From the NCBI GenBank assembly GCA_905234815.1, contig CAJOIX010000007.1:1-37084 (forward strand): 37,084 nucleotides of DNA, written 5' to 3'. The position numbers and the translations under genes were made by a program. Under the pieces are notes generated by a model. It did no database searches. It was not told where the DNA came from and saw only the letters and a program-made list of their open reading frames with translations. The DNA comes from an uncultured Prevotella sp. GTDB lineage: Bacteria > Bacteroidota > Bacteroidia > Bacteroidales > Bacteroidaceae. This document shows, one piece after another, positions 10,907-17,615 of the stretch. How positions within the stretch are numbered: position 1 is the first letter of the stretch; every line of letters starts with the position of its first letter.

Positions 10907-11438
10907 CAACTTGCATATAACTGAGCTCCAGCGGAGTTTTCCGACCGAAGATCATGACCATCACTTTCAATTTGTGTTTCTCTGAATTTACTTCTTCAAT
11001 AACACCATTGAAATCGCTGAACGGCCCATCCGTCACGCGCACGGTCTCGCCCACCACGAAAGGAATATCCATGGAAGCTTTCAATTGACTTTCTTCGGCT
11101 GCGCCGAGCATGCGGTTGATGTCCGATTGGGGTACTGGTGTGGGTTCATCCATTCCACCGAGGAAACCGAGCACATTGGGAGTGAAGCGGAGCATGTGTG
11201 CCATGTCGCCTACGAGGTTGGCTTCTACAAACACGTAGCCTGGGAGACGATTCTTCTCTTTCTCCACGCGTTTGCCGTTGCGCAGCGACGCCACCTTTTC
11301 CATGGGTACGAGTGCCTGTGAGAGGTTTGCGTTGAGCACATCGTTGAGGTTGCGGGCAGCTTCAAGATATTCTTTTACCTTGAGTTCCTTGCCGCTTACT
11401 GCACGAAGCACATACCATTTCATTCCTTTTTCTGCCAT
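10893..11438 (-). CDS. nusG: Transcription termination/antitermination factor NusG
   Basis: This 181-residue protein has the two-domain layout of NusG. An N-terminal NGN domain (about residues 5-115, with WYVLRAVSGKE and LPGYVFVEA) binds the RNA polymerase clamp. A C-terminal KOW domain (about 125-175, GETVRVTDGPFSDFNGVIEE) contacts Rho or ribosomal protein S10. It lies 13 nt after secE and before rplK, the standard secE-nusG-rplK context. That context marks it as the housekeeping copy rather than a capsule-locus NusG paralogue (UpxY type), which Bacteroidales also carry. Confidence 0.97.
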   Translation of the reverse strand: MAEKGMKWYVLRAVSGKELKVKEYLEAARNLNDVLNANLSQALVPMEKVASLRNGKRVEKEKNRLPGYVFVEANLVGDMAHMLRFTPNVLGFLGGMDEPTPVPQSDINRMLGAAEESQLKASMDIPFVVGETVRVTDGPFSDFNGVIEEVNSEKHKLKVMVMIFGRKTPLELSYMQVEKEG

Positions 11439-11451
11439 GTCTCTTCAATGT

Positions 11452-11637
11452 TTAGCCTGGATAGAACATACTCATTACCCAACGGAACAATGAGTCCATA
11501 GCGAACACCACAAGTGCAATGATAAGGGAAGCGGTGAGAACAATCATCGCAGTGTGGGTCAACTGAGCGAATGTTGGCCAAGTTGTCTTATGCGCAAGTT
11601 CGTTGTAACAATCCTTGCAGTATTGTACTATTTTCAT
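11452..11637 (-). CDS. secE: Preprotein translocase subunit SecE
   Basis: This 61-residue protein is the short, single-span form of SecE, which clamps the SecY channel in the inner membrane. An N-terminal amphipathic helix contains the conserved HKTTWPT element (the SecE K-x-x-WP motif). One transmembrane helix follows (about residues 29-50, IVLTASLIIALVVFAMDSLF). It starts 17 nt after tRNA-Trp and ends 13 nt before nusG. The gene order tuf, trnW, secE, nusG supports the call. Confidence 0.95.
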   Translation of the reverse strand: MKIVQYCKDCYNELAHKTTWPTFAQLTHTAMIVLTASLIIALVVFAMDSLFRWVMSMFYPG

Positions 11638-11654
11638 ATTCTCTTGTTACGTTG

Positions 11655-11727
11655 CACGGGAAGGAGGACTCGAACCCACGACCCTCGGTTTTGGAGACCG
11701 ATGCTCTACCAACTGAGCTATTCCCGT
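11655..11727 (-). tRNA. tRNA-Trp (CCA)
   Basis: A 73-nt cloverleaf on the minus strand has acceptor arms ACGGGAA/TTCCCGT and the D-arm sequence TAGCTCAGTTGGTAGAGC. The anticodon stem TCGGT/ACCGA carries loop CTCCAAA, so the anticodon is CCA. The T-arm is GTGGGTTCGAGTCC-like, and the 3' CCA is not encoded. It lies between tuf and secE, as in many bacteria. Confidence 0.97.
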
Positions 11728-11731
11728 AAGT

Positions 11732-11757
11732 AAGCCCCCACCCGTGAGTGGGGGCTT
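11732..11757. terminator. Strong GC-rich hairpin between tuf and tRNA-Trp
   Basis: A perfect 10-bp stem (AAGCCCCCAC 11732-11741 with GTGGGGGCTT 11748-11757) has a 6-nt loop. On the minus strand (the direction of tuf) it is not followed by a U-run but by ACTTAC and then the tRNA. It may therefore be a processing or pausing element, or a leaky terminator, rather than a full stop. Confidence 0.6.
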
Positions 11758-11770
11758 GATGGTTTTTAAT

Positions 11771-11806
11771 TCTAGGGATTCTAGATATTCTAGAGAATCT
11801 AGAGAT
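11771..11806. repeat. Four-unit 9-bp tandem repeat (TCTAGxGAT-like) in the tuf 3' region
   Basis: TCTAG recurs at 11771, 11780, 11789 and 11798, exactly every 9 bp, with units TCTAGGGAT, TCTAGATAT, TCTAGAGAA and TCTAGAGAT. The array runs up to the tuf stop codon (TTA at 11806-11808). Each unit has a partly palindromic TCTAGA core. Confidence 0.85.
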
Positions 11807-12990
11807 TAGTCTTCGTATACTTCGGTGATCTGACCGGAACCTACTGTGCGGCCACCCTCACGGATAGCGAAGCGCAGACCCTTGTTCAGAGCAACGGCGT
11901 AAATCAGTTCAACGGTGATTTCTACGTTATCACCAGGCATTACCATTTCTACACCTTCAGGGAGAGTGATTTCACCTGTGCAGTCCATGGTGCGGAGGTA
12001 GAACTGAGGACGATACTTGTTGCCGAATGGAGTGTGACGACCACCTTCTTCTTTCTTCAGCACGTAGATAGATGCCTTGAACTTCTTGAAGGGTTTGATC
12101 TGTCCTGGGTGGCAGAGTACCATACCACGCTTGATTTCGTTCTTGTCGATACCGCGGAGCAGCAGACCTACGTTGTCACCAGCCTGACCTTCGTCGAGGA
12201 TCTTGCGGAACATTTCAACGCCGGTAACCACTGAGTTCTTGTCTTCACCGAGACCGAGCAGTTCAACTGCGTCGCCTACGTGGATAACACCAGTTTCGAT
12301 ACGACCGGTAGCTACGGTACCACGACCAGTGATAGAGAACACATCTTCAACAGGCATCAAGAAGGGTTTGTCGGTAGCACGAGGAGGCTCCTGGATCCAA
12401 GTGTCGCAGATATCCATCAGCTCGAGAACTTTCTTCTCCCACTTTTCAACGCCGTTCAGGGCACCGAGTGCAGAACCGCGGATGATGGGGGTGTCCTCTT
12501 CAAACTCGTACTGAGCGAGGATTTCTTGAACTTCCATTTCAACGAGTTCGAGCATTTCCTCGTCTTCCACCATATCGCACTTGTTCAGGAACACTACGAG
12601 ACGGGGAACGTTTACCTGACGGGCGAGCAGAACGTGCTCACGGGTCTGAGGCATAGGACCGTCGGTAGCAGCTACCACGAGGATGGCACCATCCATCTGG
12701 GCAGCACCGGTTACCATGTTCTTCACATAGTCAGCGTGTCCCGGGCAGTCAACGTGTGCGTAGTGACGTTTAGCGGTTTCGTATTCAACGTGAGCGGTGT
12801 TGATGGTGATACCACGCTCTTTTTCCTCGGGAGCATTGTCGATCTGGTCGAACGACTTTACTTCAGAGAGACCCTGCTTAGCCAGCACGGTGGTGATGGC
12901 AGCGGTCAGAGTTGTCTTACCATGGTCAACGTGACCGATAGTACCAATGTTTACGTGCGGTTTGGTGCGCACAAAATTCTCTTTAGCCAT
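11806..12990 (-). CDS. tuf: Elongation factor Tu
   Basis: This 394-residue protein is EF-Tu, the GTPase that delivers aminoacyl-tRNA to the ribosome. The G-domain motifs are all visible: P-loop [15 protein letters not shown], switch [18 protein letters not shown] and the SAL element. The beta-barrel domains 2 and 3 follow and end in [11 protein letters not shown]. The length is normal. The gene sits between four tRNA genes and tRNA-Trp-secE, the tufB-type context of E. coli. Its 5' leader contains a perfect 16-bp AT palindrome (13007-13022) and a CCCCC/GGGGG hairpin (13064-13075). Its 3' end abuts a 9-bp tandem repeat. Transcription probably comes from the tRNA promoter at 13502-13532. Confidence 0.98.
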   Translation of the reverse strand: MAKENFVRTKPHVNIGTIGHVDHGKTTLTAAITTVLAKQGLSEVKSFDQIDNAPEEKERGITINTAHVEYETAKRHYAHVDCPGHADYVKNMVTGAAQMDGAILVVAATDGPMPQTREHVLLARQVNVPRLVVFLNKCDMVEDEEMLELVEMEVQEILAQYEFEEDTPIIRGSALGALNGVEKWEKKVLELMDICDTWIQEPPRATDKPFLMPVEDVFSITGRGTVATGRIETGVIHVGDAVELLGLGEDKNSVVTGVEMFRKILDEGQAGDNVGLLLRGIDKNEIKRGMVLCHPGQIKPFKKFKASIYVLKKEEGGRHTPFGNKYRPQFYLRTMDCTGEITLPEGVEMVMPGDNVEITVELIYAVALNKGLRFAIREGGRTVGSGQITEVYED

Positions 12991-13006
12991 AGCTTTTCTT
13001 TTGTTG

Positions 13007-13022
13007 TTTTATTTAAATAAAA
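13007..13022. repeat. Perfect 16-bp AT palindrome in the tuf leader
   Basis: TTTTATTTAAATAAAA is a perfect palindrome that ends 16 nt upstream of the tuf start codon. In RNA it could make only a weak AU hairpin. It may instead be a processing site between the tRNAs and tuf, or simply an AT-rich translation-initiation region typical of Bacteroidota. No function is shown. Confidence 0.6.
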
Positions 13023-13095
13023 TGAATTGTATTTTATCTACTTGTAATACTCCGACGAAACCGCCCCCTCGGGGGAAGTTCCTATCGAAGTGTTG

Positions 13096-13167
<72 letters not shown>

Positions 13168-13180
13168 GAGTTTCTTTTTG

Positions 13181-13253
13181 AGCGGAAAACGGGGCTCAAA
13201 CCCGCGACCCCCAGCTTGGAAGGCTAGTGCTCTATCAACTGAGCTATTTCCGC
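13181..13253 (-). tRNA. tRNA-Gly (TCC)
   Basis: A 73-nt cloverleaf has acceptor arms GCGGAAA/TTTTCCGC-type pairing. The anticodon loop CTTCCAA lies between CTAGC and GCTGG, so the anticodon is TCC, and the T-arm is GCGGGTTTGAGCCCCGT. It lies 13 nt upstream of tRNA-Thr(GGT) in the transcript and corresponds to glyT of E. coli. Confidence 0.96.
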
Positions 13254-13261
13254 AATTTGTG

Positions 13262-13344
13262 TGGGTGGTGATGGATTCGAACCACCGAAGTCGAAAGACA
13301 ACAGATTTACAGTCTGCCCCATTTGGCCACTCTGGAAACCACCC
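13262..13344 (-). tRNA. tRNA-Tyr (GTA)
   Basis: An 83-nt class II tRNA has acceptor arms GGGTGGT/ACCACCC, a long variable arm as expected for Tyr, and the anticodon loop TGTAAAT after CAGAC, so the anticodon is GTA. It lies 8 nt upstream of tRNA-Gly in the transcript and corresponds to tyrU of E. coli. Confidence 0.96.
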
Positions 13345-13372
13345 AAATTCTTTTCAGCCCTCACAAGTCTTG

Positions 13373-13446
13373 AGCCTCTTGTCGGATTCGAACCAACGAC
13401 CCCGAGATTACAAATCACGTGCTCTGGCCAACTGAGCTAAAGAGGC
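13373..13446 (-). tRNA. tRNA-Thr (TGT)
   Basis: A 74-nt cloverleaf has acceptor arms GCCTCTT/AAGAGGC and D-arm TAGCTCAGTTGGCCAGAGC. The anticodon loop is TTTGTAA between CGTGA and TCTCG, so the anticodon is TGT. It is the first gene after the promoter at 13502-13532 and corresponds to thrU of E. coli. Confidence 0.96.
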
Positions 13447-13451
13447 TTGTT

Positions 13452-13506
13452 CTTTGCAGCCGCAAGCCGTGAAATGCTTACTTGGTGCTGGAAAGCGGCT
13501 GCAAAG
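13452..13506. repeat. 12-bp perfect inverted repeat overlapping the tRNA-tuf promoter
   Basis: CTTTGCAGCCGC (13452-13463) and its exact reverse complement GCGGCTGCAAAG (13495-13506) flank 31 nt. The right arm overlaps the -7 element (13502-13509) and the expected start site near 13495. The repeat would therefore be available mainly as DNA, for example as an operator or cruciform, and not as a complete RNA hairpin. Confidence 0.7.
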
Positions 13507-13532
13507 ATAGGGCATTTTTTTTATTCACCAAA
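13502..13532 (-). promoter_or_regulatory. Promoter of the tRNA-tuf-secE-nusG-rpl-rpo region
   Basis: On the minus strand TTTG (13529-13532) is followed after exactly 19 nt by TATCTTTG (13502-13509), a consensus Bacteroidota promoter. The start is expected near 13495, about 50 nt before tRNA-Thr(TGT). The leader just after it is GC-rich, as often seen at stable-RNA promoters. Confidence 0.75.
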
Positions 13533-13549
13533 ACTTTTTATCTCTTTTT

Positions 13550-13849
13550 TTATCTTTCGCGAAGTTTTTCCTTGTGTTTGGTGAGTTGAACTTTGAGCGA
13601 GTCGAGGCAGTCGTCGAAGGCTTCCTCAAAGCTGTCGGCCACTTTTTCGATGAAGAACTTGCCGCCGGGAATGAGGGCTGTGAGGCTTACTTCCTTGTTC
13701 ATGGCTGTGGCGGGTTTGGTTACTTTCAGTTGTACTTCAAGCTCGCTGAGGTCTTCAAATTTCTTTTCCAGTTTCGCGGCTTTCTTGCCGATGAAGTCTT
13801 CGAGCTTCTCTGTGGCGTCGAAGTGGATAGATTTGATTTTTAATTCCAT
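13550..13849 (-). CDS. hpf: Ribosome hibernation-promoting factor, short HPF/YfiA family
   Basis: This 99-residue protein is a short-form HPF/RaiA-type factor, which binds the small ribosomal subunit in slow growth and blocks the tRNA and mRNA channel. It starts MELKIKSIHFDATEKLEDFIGKK-style and has the beta-alpha-beta-beta-beta-alpha pattern. The basic C-terminal helix contains LKVQLTKHKEKLRER. It lacks the C-terminal dimerisation domain of long HPF. It lies between luxS and the tRNA-tuf promoter. A candidate promoter TTG-N20-TAACTTCG is at 13900-13930. xerC, hpf, tRNAs and tuf are commonly adjacent in Bacteroidales; here luxS separates xerC from hpf. Confidence 0.9.
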   Translation of the reverse strand: MELKIKSIHFDATEKLEDFIGKKAAKLEKKFEDLSELEVQLKVTKPATAMNKEVSLTALIPGGKFFIEKVADSFEEAFDDCLDSLKVQLTKHKEKLRER

Positions 13850-13899
13850 ACCTTTATATATTTAAGGGTTTGTGATGTGTTGTTTGGGGTTTTCTGCTA

Positions 13900-13930
13900 C
13901 GAAGTTATGAAATTTGAATGGATTTTGCAA
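13900..13930 (-). promoter_or_regulatory. Possible hpf promoter
   Basis: On the minus strand TTG (13928-13930) lies 20 nt before TAACTTCG (13900-13907), one base off the TAnnTTTG consensus. It is placed about 50 nt upstream of the hpf start. A separate promoter would let hpf respond to growth phase independently of luxS and xerC. Confidence 0.4.
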
Positions 13931-13953
13931 GTAATTTGTTCAAAAATCTTGGG

Positions 13954-14448
13954 TCAGGCGTCGGCAAAGCGTTTACCGTCGGCCAGGGTGATTTCGAGTT
14001 TGGTGTACTCGCTGTGGAAGTCGTGCTGCAGGCGGTGCAGGTAGCGCCGACATTCCCATTGGCACATGGGCAGGTCGTGGAGCAGATAGTTGCCGCAGGT
14101 TTCGGGGCGCGTGGCAGGCACTTCGCTCTGGGTGAGTATCCATTCGAGACATTCGATGGTGAGCTGGCGCATATCTTCAACGGTGTAGCCGTCGAGCATG
14201 ATGATATACATGCCGGTGAGGCATCCCATGGGGCCTACGTACACGACGTCGTCTTTTGCGCGCGAATTGCGAAACCATGTGGCCATCAGGTGTTCTATGC
14301 TGTGGATGGCAGCGGGGGCGACGGCGGGTTCCTGGTTGGGCTCGGTGATGCGGAGGTCGAAGGTGGTGAATCCTTTGTCTTGTCGCGACACGTAGATGCC
14401 TGGTTTGAGATGGGTGTGGTCGATGGTGAAACTTTGTATTGCTTCCAT
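13954..14448 (-). CDS. luxS: S-ribosylhomocysteine lyase (autoinducer-2 synthesis)
   Basis: This 164-residue enzyme cleaves S-ribosylhomocysteine to homocysteine and DPD, the precursor of autoinducer-2, in the activated methyl cycle. The metal site is visible as H49 and H53 in HSIEH and C118 in ETCGNYLLHDL. The likely catalytic residues are E52 and C76 (in MGCLTGMY). The length is normal for LuxS. The gene begins 27 nt after the xerC stop, so the two are probably co-transcribed. luxS is not a usual neighbour of xerC and hpf, so its place here suggests insertion into an otherwise conserved cluster; that is inference. No pfs/mtnN partner is in the window. Confidence 0.95.
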   Translation of the reverse strand: MEAIQSFTIDHTHLKPGIYVSRQDKGFTTFDLRITEPNQEPAVAPAAIHSIEHLMATWFRNSRAKDDVVYVGPMGCLTGMYIIMLDGYTVEDMRQLTIECLEWILTQSEVPATRPETCGNYLLHDLPMCQWECRRYLHRLQHDFHSEYTKLEITLADGKRFADA

Positions 14449-14475
14449 GTAGTGTTGTATTTTTTTTGTATGTGA

Positions 14476-15384
14476 TTATTCGTCGGTTTCGCGGGGATGG
14501 GCTTTCTGGTAGGAGCGGCGCAGCTGCTCAAAGGTGGTGTGGGTGTATATCTGTGTGGTGGCGAGCGATGCGTGGCCGAGCAGTTTCCTGACGGCTTCGA
14601 GCGATGCGCCGTGGTTGAGCATATCGGTGGCGAAGGAGTGGCGCAGCACGTGGGGCGAGCGTTTCTTCAGGGTGGTCACTTTCGACAATTCGCGGTGCAC
14701 CACGTTGTGCACCATGATTGCGCTCATGGCGTTGCCGTTGGGCCGCAGGAAGAGCGCCGTGGGCAGCCCGTCGGGTGGGGCGGCGAGGGCATCGACCATT
14801 CGCGCGCGAACATTTATATATAAATATAGCCACTGGCTGAGTTCGGGGCCGAAGGGCACAATGCGCTGTTTGTTGCGCTTGCCGGTAACTTTTATTTGCT
14901 GTTCGCCAAAGTATATGTCATCGACCTGCAGGCCGAGCAGTTCGGCTCGGCGGATGCCGGTGGAGTAGAACAGCAGGAGGATGGTGCGGTCGCGCACGGC
15001 GAGAAAGTCCGTCTCGTCAACGGGTTCGCTGAAGAGTCTGGCCAGCTCGTCTTCCTTGAGAAACTGCGGCAGCGGCTTGGCCGTTTTCGGTGGGCGGATG
15101 CGGGCTGTGGGGTCGCGCTCCACCAGATGTCGGCTGAGGGCGTAGCGGTAGAACGTGCGCAGGGCGCTGAGCCGGCGGCTCACGCTGGTGGCCTTCTGCC
15201 CTTGGTCCATGAGCTGTTCCATCCAAGCGCGAATCAGGTCCTCGTCGACCGCAGTCCAGTCGAGTCCGGCATCTTGCGCAGTGAAGAAGGCCTCGAAGGC
15301 TTCGAGGTCGCGCTGATAGTTCACCACGGTGAGCGGTGAGCGATTGCGCTCATAGCGCAGATAATCGAGGAAGGCGCGTATCAT
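14476..15384 (-). CDS. xerC: Tyrosine recombinase XerC-like
   Basis: This 302-residue protein is a XerC/XerD-type recombinase that resolves chromosome dimers at dif. An N-terminal SAM-like DNA-binding domain (about residues 1-90) precedes the catalytic domain. The catalytic set is complete: R145 in STGIRRAEL, K169 in GKRNKQR, H245 and R248 in PHVLRHSFAT, H271 in LGHASL, and nucleophile Y280 in QIYTHTT. The length is that of Xer proteins, not of larger integrases, and no integron or phage genes are nearby, so it is the housekeeping enzyme. No dif site could be identified by eye. The gene is convergent with nothing upstream; its 5' region holds repeat array 1. Confidence 0.93.
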   Translation of the reverse strand: MIRAFLDYLRYERNRSPLTVVNYQRDLEAFEAFFTAQDAGLDWTAVDEDLIRAWMEQLMDQGQKATSVSRRLSALRTFYRYALSRHLVERDPTARIRPPKTAKPLPQFLKEDELARLFSEPVDETDFLAVRDRTILLLFYSTGIRRAELLGLQVDDIYFGEQQIKVTGKRNKQRIVPFGPELSQWLYLYINVRARMVDALAAPPDGLPTALFLRPNGNAMSAIMVHNVVHRELSKVTTLKKRSPHVLRHSFATDMLNHGASLEAVRKLLGHASLATTQIYTHTTFEQLRRSYQKAHPRETDE

Positions 15385-15447
15385 TTTCCTGCTTTCAGAT
15401 GCGAGGTTTTCAGGGGCGGTTTCGGGCGGTGTTCAAGGGGCATTTCC

Positions 15448-15528
15448 AAAAGCTATGCTTTCGGGTTGCAAAAGCTATCCTTTTGGCGTGCAAAAGCTAT
15501 GCTTTCGGGAGGTAAAAGCTATGCTTTT
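15448..15528. repeat. Repeat array 1: four 15-bp palindromic units at 22-bp pitch
   Basis: The units start at 15448, 15470, 15492 and 15514, exactly 22 bp apart, all in the AAAAGCTATGCTTTT orientation (unit 2 has CC for GC, units 1 and 3 end in C). The 7-nt spacers are GGGTTGC-like and GGCGTGC-like. The outer flanks are inverted, with ATTTCC before the first unit and GGAAAA after the last. The array sits in the 334-bp divergent gap between xerC (minus) and the secreted-protein gene at 15719 (plus). Apart from the array and a weak promoter-like TTTCTTTG at 15665-15672, I see nothing else in that gap. Confidence 0.95.
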
Positions 15529-15718
15529 GGAAAACGGCCTGTCAGCAGCCTTTTTTCTATAACGATTGACGGGTGGTTTTTATTGTCTTTTCCGGCAATG
15601 GAAGAATAGGGTTTTTCCCCCCGAGGTGTAGGGAAAATCCTTTTCGCGGCTGTTTTTTCTTTTGTTTCTTTGCACCAGTGAAAGTAACGAAAATACTCAC
15701 CTTTTAAAACATACGACT

Positions 15719-16687
15719 ATGAAAAAGATGATGACCCTTACCCTGGTGCTTGCCTTTGCGCTCCAGTTGAGTGCCATGGATTACGAGCAAGCACGCGAGC
15801 GTGCCCTTTTCCTGACGGACAAGATGGCGTATGAGCTCAATCTGACGGACGACCAGTATGAGGCTGCCTATGAAATCAACCTCGACTATCTGATGGGTGT
15901 CAACACCGTCGATGATGTGTACGGACTGTACTGGGAGCGTCGGAATCTGGATTTGAGCTATATCCTGCTCGACTGGCAATACCGTGCCTATCTGGCAGCC
16001 TCGTATTTCTACCGTCCTCTGTATTGGAGTGCAGGCGTGTGGCATTTCGGCATCTATGCCCGTTATCCCTATCGCGACTATTTCTACTTCGGGCGTCCTC
16101 ATTTCTATGTGACCTATCGCGGCGCTCATGCCTGGCATCGCCATGGCGGTCGCTCGTGGTATCACGGTCGCACCTGGGCTTCACCCAGTCGCGGTGGACA
16201 CCACTTCGGAATGCACGATCGTTTCCAGCGTGGCGATTTTGGTCGCGGACATCGCTTCGGTCAGTCCGGCCACTCGGGCGCTTCCGGTCGTCCCAGCTTT
16301 GGCGGACACTCCGGTCGCTCCGACCGCGGCGGTTATTCCGGCCAGTCGGGAAACACCCGCGGCAGTCGTTTCGGCGGTCAGAGCCAGCCTGGCATATCCA
16401 ACGGCAACAGCCGTGCAACGGGCAGCCAGTTCGGCGGCGCCTCAACGGGCTCGCGCTCTACTTTCGGCAGCGGCCGTTCCACGGGCAGCCACTTCGGATC
16501 AGGCCGTTCGGTAGGACGCCCCAGCTCAGGCCAATCGCAGCATAGCGGCGCTTCCTTCGGCGGCAGCAGCCGTTCGAGTTCCAGCAGTTCGTTCAGTGGC
16601 AGCAGTTCCAGCGGTAGCCGTTCCGGCGGTTCTCGCTCGTCAAGCGGACACACCAGCGGCAGCGGCCACTTCGGCGGACGACGTTAA
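15719..16687 (+). CDS. Secreted Gly/Ser/Arg/His-rich low-complexity protein
   Basis: This is a 322-residue protein of unknown function. The start at 15719 (MKKMMTLTLVLAFALQLSAM) gives a clear signal peptide; the frame stays open 19 codons further upstream but without an ATG. After the signal a short acidic region (about 20-60) contains ELNLTDDQYEAAYEINLDYL. It resembles the LTxxQ repeats of Spy/CpxP-like periplasmic proteins, but one motif is weak support. A Tyr/Trp-rich segment (about 65-125) follows. The last 190 residues or so are repetitive Gly, Ser, Arg, His and Phe, with many FGG, SGRS and GQSG motifs and a serine run near 290-300. This tail is probably disordered. The gene is followed by a strong terminator at 16719-16753. 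It may be a structural or surface matrix protein. Confidence 0.85.
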   Translation: MKKMMTLTLVLAFALQLSAMDYEQARERALFLTDKMAYELNLTDDQYEAAYEINLDYLMGVNTVDDVYGLYWERRNLDLSYILLDWQYRAYLAASYFYRPLYWSAGVWHFGIYARYPYRDYFYFGRPHFYVTYRGAHAWHRHGGRSWYHGRTWASPSRGGHHFGMHDRFQRGDFGRGHRFGQSGHSGASGRPSFGGHSGRSDRGGYSGQSGNTRGSRFGGQSQPGISNGNSRATGSQFGGASTGSRSTFGSGRSTGSHFGSGRSVGRPSSGQSQHSGASFGGSSRSSSSSSFSGSSSSGSRSGGSRSSSGHTSGSGHFGGRR

Positions 16688-16718
16688 TATAAATTAGGTT
16701 GAAAGATGAATGATGAAA

Positions 16719-16753
16719 GAAAGGCGGCAGAAAATTTGCCGCCTTTCGTTTTT
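16719..16753 (+). terminator. Rho-independent terminator after the Gly/Ser-rich protein gene
   Basis: An 11-bp perfect stem (GAAAGGCGGCA 16719-16729 with TGCCGCCTTTC 16737-16747) has a 7-nt loop and is followed by GTTTTTC. It separates the upstream gene from the DUF308-like gene, which begins 41 nt later. Confidence 0.88.
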
Positions 16754-16793
16754 CTTCTTACTTTCGCAGAGTAGTTATTTACGGATATTTATC

Positions 16794-17570
16794 ATGAAAC
16801 AGATACAAAATTTCCTGCTTCGCTCTGTGTGCACCATTGTGGCCGGTGCGATGCTTCTTCGCTACAGCGACCAAGCCCTCAGCTGGTTCACCATTGCCTG
16901 CGGCACACTCTTCTTCGTTTCCGGCCTGATTGCCTGCGCTTCCTATTTTGCTGCGCGCAGTCAGAAACAGCAAGAGGTGTTCTACGATGTGGAAGGTAAT
17001 CCGCTGAAAGAAAAAGGCCCCATGTTCCCCTTGGTGGGTGTGGGTTCGCTGGTGTTGGGCGCCATACTGGTGTTCATGCGCGAAAGTTTTCAGCACTGGG
17101 GCACCTATGTGCTGGCCGCTCTGCTGGTGCTGGGCGCCATCAATCAGTATCTCACACTGGCCCGGGCCAAGAAATACTGCACCATTGCCTCGTTCTATTG
17201 GGTAGTGGCCACGCTGATTCTTCTCATTGCCCTGCTCCTGCTGGCAAATCCCGATTTGCTGGGCGAGTGGAAGCTGAAGGTGGTGGCATGGACCATGATT
17301 GTCTATGGCGTGGTGGAAGCCGTGATAGGCATCAACAGCTATCGGGCCCGCCGCCGTTTGGAGCGTGAAATCAGAGAGCAACAAGCCATGCAGCAGGCCA
17401 TGGGCGCAGCCCAAGTAGAAGACGCTGAGGCTGAGGAAGTGGAGGGCACACTTGCCGAGGAGCCGTCGCCACAGGCAGAAGAGAACATAGAAGATGCAGT
17501 GATTGTCGAGGATGCTCCGCCTGCCGCTGCTGCAGAGTCAGTGGAAGAAACCATCCGCTTCGACGAATAA
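16794..17570 (+). CDS. DUF308/HdeD-like integral membrane protein with acidic tail
   Basis: This 258-residue protein begins at the ATG at 16794 (MKQIQNFLLRS); the longer frame from 16710 overlaps the terminator stem and is unlikely. It has about six hydrophobic segments arranged as three hairpins (roughly residues 9-25, 30-50, 78-98, 107-125, 133-155 and 163-185), each pair with a Gly-rich turn. This pattern resembles the DUF308 (HdeD) family of inner-membrane proteins. A basic stretch SYRARRRLEREIREQQ then leads into a 60-residue acidic Ala/Glu-rich tail that should lie in the cytoplasm. HdeD is linked to acid resistance in E. coli, but that role should not be assumed here. A bidirectional terminator follows. 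Confidence 0.8.
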   Translation: MKQIQNFLLRSVCTIVAGAMLLRYSDQALSWFTIACGTLFFVSGLIACASYFAARSQKQQEVFYDVEGNPLKEKGPMFPLVGVGSLVLGAILVFMRESFQHWGTYVLAALLVLGAINQYLTLARAKKYCTIASFYWVVATLILLIALLLLANPDLLGEWKLKVVAWTMIVYGVVEAVIGINSYRARRRLEREIREQQAMQQAMGAAQVEDAEAEEVEGTLAEEPSPQAEENIEDAVIVEDAPPAAAAESVEETIRFDE

Positions 17571-17572
17571 TT

Positions 17573-17615
17573 AAAAAAAGGCGTGCCACCGTTACGAGTG
17601 ACACGCCTTCTGTTT
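17573..17615. terminator. Bidirectional terminator between the DUF308-like gene and ispF
   Basis: AAGGCGTGCCAC (17578-17589) pairs with GTGACACGCCTT (17598-17609) with one mismatch around an 8-nt loop. On the plus strand CTGTTTTATTT follows; on the minus strand TTTTTTT follows. It can therefore end both converging transcripts. Confidence 0.85.

Noticed and set aside
14476..15384. Integron or phage integrase
   Set aside because: The length and motifs fit Xer recombinases and the surroundings are housekeeping genes without attachment sites or cassettes.
15448..15528. CRISPR array
   Set aside because: The units are 15 bp with 7-bp spacers, only four copies, mixed orientation in related arrays, and no cas genes; the size is far too small for CRISPR.
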